NCBI GenBank assembly: GCA_045600525.1
Contig: JAZRYC010000123.1
Span: 1 to 9,169, forward strand
Direction: 5' to 3'
DNA from: F23-D06 sp045600525
Lineage (GTDB): Bacteria > Bacteroidota > Bacteroidia > Bacteroidales > WCHB1-69
DNA length: 9,169 nt
The notes under the pieces are model-generated. The model worked only from the letters and a program-made list of their open reading frames with translations. It was not told the origin of the DNA and searched no databases. This document shows, in pieces, positions 6,425 through 9,169 of the stretch. Numbering within the stretch: the first letter of the stretch is position 1; each line of letters starts with the position of its first letter. The translations under genes and the position numbers were made by a program.

Positions 6425-7267
6425 ATGACAAGAGAAGATATAATTAAACCCGAAAACTTAGTGTACAGACGTACGCCGGTCCTCACCGACAACGTAATGC
6501 ACTATTGCCCAGGTTGCGGTCACGGCGTCGTTCACAGAATCATCGCCGAAGTTATCGAAGAAATGGGCATCCAGGACAATGTCATCGGTATTTCCCCGGT
6601 CGGCTGTTCTGTATTGGCATACAACTATTTTGACGTTGACTTCGTAGAAGCAGCTCACGGCCGTGCTCCTGCCTGCGCTTCCGCCATCAAACGTCTCCGC
6701 CCCGAAACCTTCGTTTTCTCCTATCAAGGTGATGGCGACTTGGCTTCCATCGGTGCTGCTGAAGTTCTTCACGCTTGCAACCGTGGCGAAAACATCACTA
6801 TGATTTTCATCAACAACGGTATCTACGGTATGACCGGCGGTCAAATGGCTCCTACTACCCTCGAAGGTATGGAAACCGTCACCTGCCCTTACGGTCGTGA
6901 CCCCGAAATCATGGGACACACTATGAGAATGACCGAAATGTTGGCACAACTCCCTGGCACATACTACGTAACCCGTCAGGCTGTCTATACTCCAGCATTG
7001 GCCCGCAAATGTAAGAAAGCCATCCGTCAAGCCTTCGAAAACCAGAAACTCAACAAGGGCGTTTCCTTCGTAGAAGTAACCTCTAACTGTAACTCTGGCT
7101 GGAAGATGACGCCGGTACAAGCCAACAAGTGGATGGAAGAAAACACTTTGAAATACTTCCCACTCGGCGATATGAAGGTTGATGGCAAGTTCGATCCTAA
7201 ATTCATCGTACGCGTCGGCACATTCGACCAACCCAACGAAACCGTATTCTCATTGAGAAAAAAATAG
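6425..7267 (+). CDS. korB: 2-oxoacid:ferredoxin oxidoreductase, beta (thiamine pyrophosphate-binding) subunit
   Basis: The 280-residue catalytic subunit binds TPP and Mg2+. Near the N-terminus YCPGCGHGVVHR (27-38) gives the Cys28/Cys31 pair and GH motif of this family; Cys61 lies in SPVGCSV. The TPP/metal motif runs from GDGDLASIG (102-110) to INNGIYGMTGGQ (129-140). HGRAPACASAIKR (79-90 region) is also typical. In related enzymes cysteines in such positions can hold a proximal [4Fe-4S] cluster, though the full ligand set was not confirmed here. The ATG follows an A/T-rich leader, with no clear Shine-Dalgarno. It lies between alpha and gamma genes with short gaps (17 and 23 bp), indicating a single transcript and stoichiometric assembly. 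Confidence 0.92.
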   Translation: MTREDIIKPENLVYRRTPVLTDNVMHYCPGCGHGVVHRIIAEVIEEMGIQDNVIGISPVGCSVLAYNYFDVDFVEAAHGRAPACASAIKRLRPETFVFSYQGDGDLASIGAAEVLHACNRGENITMIFINNGIYGMTGGQMAPTTLEGMETVTCPYGRDPEIMGHTMRMTEMLAQLPGTYYVTRQAVYTPALARKCKKAIRQAFENQKLNKGVSFVEVTSNCNSGWKMTPVQANKWMEENTLKYFPLGDMKVDGKFDPKFIVRVGTFDQPNETVFSLRKK

Positions 7268-7290
7268 TTAACACTTAAAATCAAAAAGAA

Positions 7291-7842
7291 ATGACAGAAG
7301 AAATAATTATAGCAGGCTTCGGCGGTCAAGGTGTGCTCTCAATGGGTAAAATCCTGGCTTACGCCGGCATTATGCAAGATAAAGAAGTTAGCTGGTTGCC
7401 TTCCTACGGTCCTGAAATGCGTGGTGGTACCTCTAACGTCACCGTTATCTTGAGCGACGAGCGCATCTGCTCTCCTTATCTTAACCAATTCGACACTGCC
7501 ATCATTCTGAACCAACAGTCTATGGACAAGTTCGAAAATTCCATAAAACCTGGCGGTCTCCTCATTTATGACCCGAATGGTATTAGCAACCACCCGACTC
7601 GTAAAGACATCAACATCTATCAAGTTGCTGCTGCCGATAAAGCTAACGAACTCGGTATTGCAAAATTGTCCAACATGATCGTGCCCGGCGGTTTCCTCGC
7701 TGTGAAACCTCTCGTAACTCCTGAAATGTTGCACAAAGGTTTGGAAAAATCTCTTCCCGAACGTCACCACCACCTCATTCCGAAGAACGAGGAAGCTGTT
7801 GAAATCGGTAAAGGTATCCTCAAGCCGTATCATACTTTATAA
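7291..7842 (+). CDS. korC: 2-oxoacid:ferredoxin oxidoreductase, gamma subunit
   Basis: This 183-residue protein is the gamma (POR catalytic-domain) subunit that completes the four-subunit enzyme and is thought to contribute to CoA binding. It opens MTEEIIIAGFGGQGVLSMGK with the GxGGQGV motif at 9-15, followed by the family block WLPSYGPEMRGGTSNVTVILSD (35-56). LNQQSMDKFENSIKPGGLLIYD matches the middle of the family. Length is normal. It is the last gene of the operon and is followed 28 bp later by a terminator. The leader AAAATCAAAAAGAA before the ATG is A-rich, not a true Shine-Dalgarno. Confidence 0.92.
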   Translation: MTEEIIIAGFGGQGVLSMGKILAYAGIMQDKEVSWLPSYGPEMRGGTSNVTVILSDERICSPYLNQFDTAIILNQQSMDKFENSIKPGGLLIYDPNGISNHPTRKDINIYQVAAADKANELGIAKLSNMIVPGGFLAVKPLVTPEMLHKGLEKSLPERHHHLIPKNEEAVEIGKGILKPYHTL

Positions 7843-7870
7843 TATTGCTTATACATATTATAATATAGCC

Positions 7871-7908
7871 AAAAGAGACCGCCCAGTTGGACGGTCTCTT
7901 TTACTTTT
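7871..7908 (+). terminator. Intrinsic terminator of the 2-oxoacid oxidoreductase operon
   Basis: AAAAGAGACCG (7871-7881) pairs perfectly with CGGTCTCTTTT (7892-7902); two more G-C pairs are possible inside across one mismatch. ACTTTTT follows. It lies 28 bp after the korC stop. An A/T-rich palindrome, ATATTATAATAT (7855-7866), precedes it. Because the left arm starts with four A, it may also stop transcripts arriving from the convergent PspC gene, though less well. Confidence 0.85.
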
Positions 7909-7984
7909 TAATAGTCCCTTTGCACATTATCTCATCGCCACCATTTTCTGACAGGAAACGACTTAAACAACATAAGGCTATTGT

Positions 7985-8170
7985 CTAAGCCTCTGGAGCA
8001 GCGATCCAAATAATCAAATAGGCCCAGAAACCCAAGCTACCACAAATAAGGGCAATCAGGAAAATAATTCTTACCACAGTGGGGTCACAGTCCAAATATC
8101 TGGCAAGGCCGCCACAAACACCGGCTATTTTCTTATCCGTAGCCGAACGAGTTAGTTTTTTATACGACAT
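7985..8170 (-). CDS. PspC-domain small membrane protein
   Basis: A 61-residue PspC-domain protein. KKLTRSATDKKIAGVCGGLARYLDCDPTVVRIIFLIALICGS is the conserved PspC block, with GVCGGLA-Y at 17-25 and DPTVVR at 29-34. One hydrophobic segment, about residues 34-58 (IIFLIALICGSLGFWAYLIIWIAAP), spans or hairpins in the inner membrane. In enterobacteria PspC takes part in the envelope-stress (phage-shock) response with PspA and PspB. Neither partner is present here, so that role is not shown, and stand-alone PspC-domain proteins are common in Bacteroidota. It lies 50 bp downstream of ispG on the same strand and is probably co-transcribed with it. The spacer carries tandem repeats ending 2 bp before the ATG. 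Confidence 0.9.
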   Translation of the reverse strand: MSYKKLTRSATDKKIAGVCGGLARYLDCDPTVVRIIFLIALICGSLGFWAYLIIWIAAPEA

Positions 8171-8172
8171 AA

Positions 8173-8212
8173 ATATTAAGTTATTAAGTTATTAAATTAT
8201 CAAGCTATTAAG
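8173..8212. repeat. Five tandem copies of an 8-bp repeat (TTATTAAG) upstream of the PspC gene
   Basis: Consecutive units are ATATTAAG (8173-8180), TTATTAAG (8181-8188), TTATTAAA (8189-8196), TTATCAAG (8197-8204) and CTATTAAG (8205-8212). Each differs from the consensus by at most one base. The array fills most of the 50-bp gap between the ispG stop and the PspC ATG, so in an ispG-pspC transcript it would be the ribosome-loading region of pspC. Confidence 0.85.
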
Positions 8213-8220
8213 ACAGCATT

Positions 8221-9169
8221 CTACCCTATCAATGTCTCCAGGCGATTCAATGCTTCGTCAATGGAAACAGCTTCCGTCAATCGTTTCTTTCCTTCATAGA
8301 CACAGACCAGACCATGAGAAGCACCTACAATACCATAATCCGCATCGGCCATTTCGCCAGGACCATTTACTATACAGCCCATTACGCCGATCTTCAATCC
8401 CGGGTGGGAAGAAAAACGCTCTTTCACCAGCGACAGTACCGACTGAATATCATATTGCGTTCTGCCACAGGAAGGACAGGAAATAAACTCCGTCTTACTC
8501 ATTTTTATTCTGCAGGCCTGTAAAATCACAGACTCCAGGTTCCTCAAGTCCTTTTCTCCAAAATGAGGATTTTGCAGTTTAACATCCTTAATATGATAAT
8601 GGTAGTAGGCGTATCCAGACATCGCAGACGCCTTACAAAGCCAGAGGATTTCATCTGGCTCATCATCAGAGAAATGCAACGTATCATGCGCCACCTGTAT
8701 GGCTTGCGGATTCAATTTTGAGACGGCCTGTATCAGACAATGGGCAAACGGCGTTTCGTTTTCCGGAGCCTCAGTCAAAGAAACGCGAATCGTGTCACCC
8801 ACCCCCATCATCAGCAACGCGCCAATTCCTGCAGCTGACTTCACACGTGCCTCCATTCCATTTCCAGCCTCCGTCACGCCGAGATGCAGCGGATAGGTAC
8901 ATCCACGCCGTTCCATCTCGTGATGCAGCAGCGTGGTAGCCTCCATCATTGTATGCACATTGGAGGACTTCATCGATATCACGACCTTATGAAAATCATA
9001 TCGTTCACAGATATCAATCCACTCCAATGCGGATTCAACCATCGCTTTAGGCGTATTACCATAACGGCTTACGATTCTATCACATAGGGATCCATGATTG
9101 ATACCCAGTCTAATGGCCGTTCCATATTGACGGCAACGTTCAAACAAAGGAGCTGCCCGTTCTGCCATA
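8221..9169 (-). CDS. ispG: 4-hydroxy-3-methylbut-2-en-1-yl diphosphate synthase (IspG/GcpE), 5'-truncated by window edge
   Basis: IspG reduces 2-C-methylerythritol 2,4-cyclodiphosphate to HMBPP in the MEP isoprenoid pathway, using a [4Fe-4S] cluster. The visible 315 residues cover the second half of the TIM barrel (IRLGINHGSLCDRI, YGNTPKAMVESALEW, VVISMKSSNVHTMMEA, LGVTEAGNGMEARVKSAAGIGALLMMGVGDTIRVSLTEAPENE) and the C-terminal iron-sulfur domain (FISCPSCGRTQYDIQ, GVMGCIVNGPGEMADADYG). Counting from the Met at 9168, cluster ligands are Cys231, Cys234, Cys265 and Glu272. That Met is probably internal; the barrel start lies beyond the window. Between the barrel and the cluster domain there are about 95 residues, against about 26 in E. 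coli IspG, so an insert is present; it looks shorter than the large middle domain I recall for three-domain bacterial and plant enzymes. PspC follows downstream. Confidence 0.94.
   Translation of the reverse strand, partial: MAERAAPLFERCRQYGTAIRLGINHGSLCDRIVSRYGNTPKAMVESALEWIDICERYDFHKVVISMKSSNVHTMMEATTLLHHEMERRGCTYPLHLGVTEAGNGMEARVKSAAGIGALLMMGVGDTIRVSLTEAPENETPFAHCLIQAVSKLNPQAIQVAHDTLHFSDDEPDEILWLCKASAMSGYAYYHYHIKDVKLQNPHFGEKDLRNLESVILQACRIKMSKTEFISCPSCGRTQYDIQSVLSLVKERFSSHPGLKIGVMGCIVNGPGEMADADYGIVGASHGLVCVYEGKKRLTEAVSIDEALNRLETLIG

Noticed and set aside
5340..7833. Long minus-strand open frames (230, 257 and 164 residues) opposite korA, korB and korC
   Set aside because: They mirror strongly coding plus-strand genes, have no recognisable motifs and arise from the codon bias of those genes.

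Overview
The window looks like a stretch of a Bacteroidota chromosome, most likely an anaerobe of the Bacteroidales type. Three things point there. Promoters fit the Bacteroidota consensus (TTTG, about 20 bp, then TAnnTTTG), with one full match ahead of the 2-oxoacid oxidoreductase operon. Start codons are preceded by A/T-rich leaders rather than clear Shine-Dalgarno sequences. The IspG, M49 lipoprotein and KorA/VorB-type proteins resemble Bacteroidota forms. This assignment is inference from sequence character; no search was run.

Layout, left to right. (1) 1-725, plus strand: the C-terminal two thirds of gcvT (glycine cleavage T protein), cut by the left edge and ended by a very long, nearly symmetric terminator at 739-788. 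(2) 947-2461, minus strand: recF (GTG start) followed 12 bp later by a UmuD-like S24 autoprotease with no umuC beside it. (3) 2643-4837, minus strand: a two-gene unit. A 181-residue protein resembling only the N-terminal part of an AMP-forming adenylation enzyme overlaps, by ATGA, the start of a 550-residue M49-type zinc peptidase lipoprotein. A hairpin terminator follows at 2573-2622. (4) 4838-5042: a divergent control region with two back-to-back promoters and a palindrome midway between them. (5) 5043-7842, plus strand: a four-gene 2-oxoacid:ferredoxin oxidoreductase operon in the order ferredoxin subunit, alpha, TPP-binding beta, gamma (korDABC/vor-like), closed by a terminator at 7871-7908. 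(6) 7985-9169, minus strand: the C-terminal part of ispG (gcpE), cut by the right edge, then a small PspC-domain membrane protein whose leader carries five 8-bp tandem repeats.

Working together: the kor/vor operon encodes an anaerobic, CoA- and ferredoxin-dependent 2-oxoacid oxidoreductase and is the best understood unit. gcvT (one-carbon/glycine metabolism) and ispG (iron-sulfur enzyme of the MEP isoprenoid pathway) are housekeeping genes. recF plus the UmuD-like gene form a DNA-repair pair. The least ordinary part is the adenylation-domain fragment coupled to the M49 lipoprotein. I see no tRNA, rRNA, CRISPR array, insertion sequence or prophage genes.
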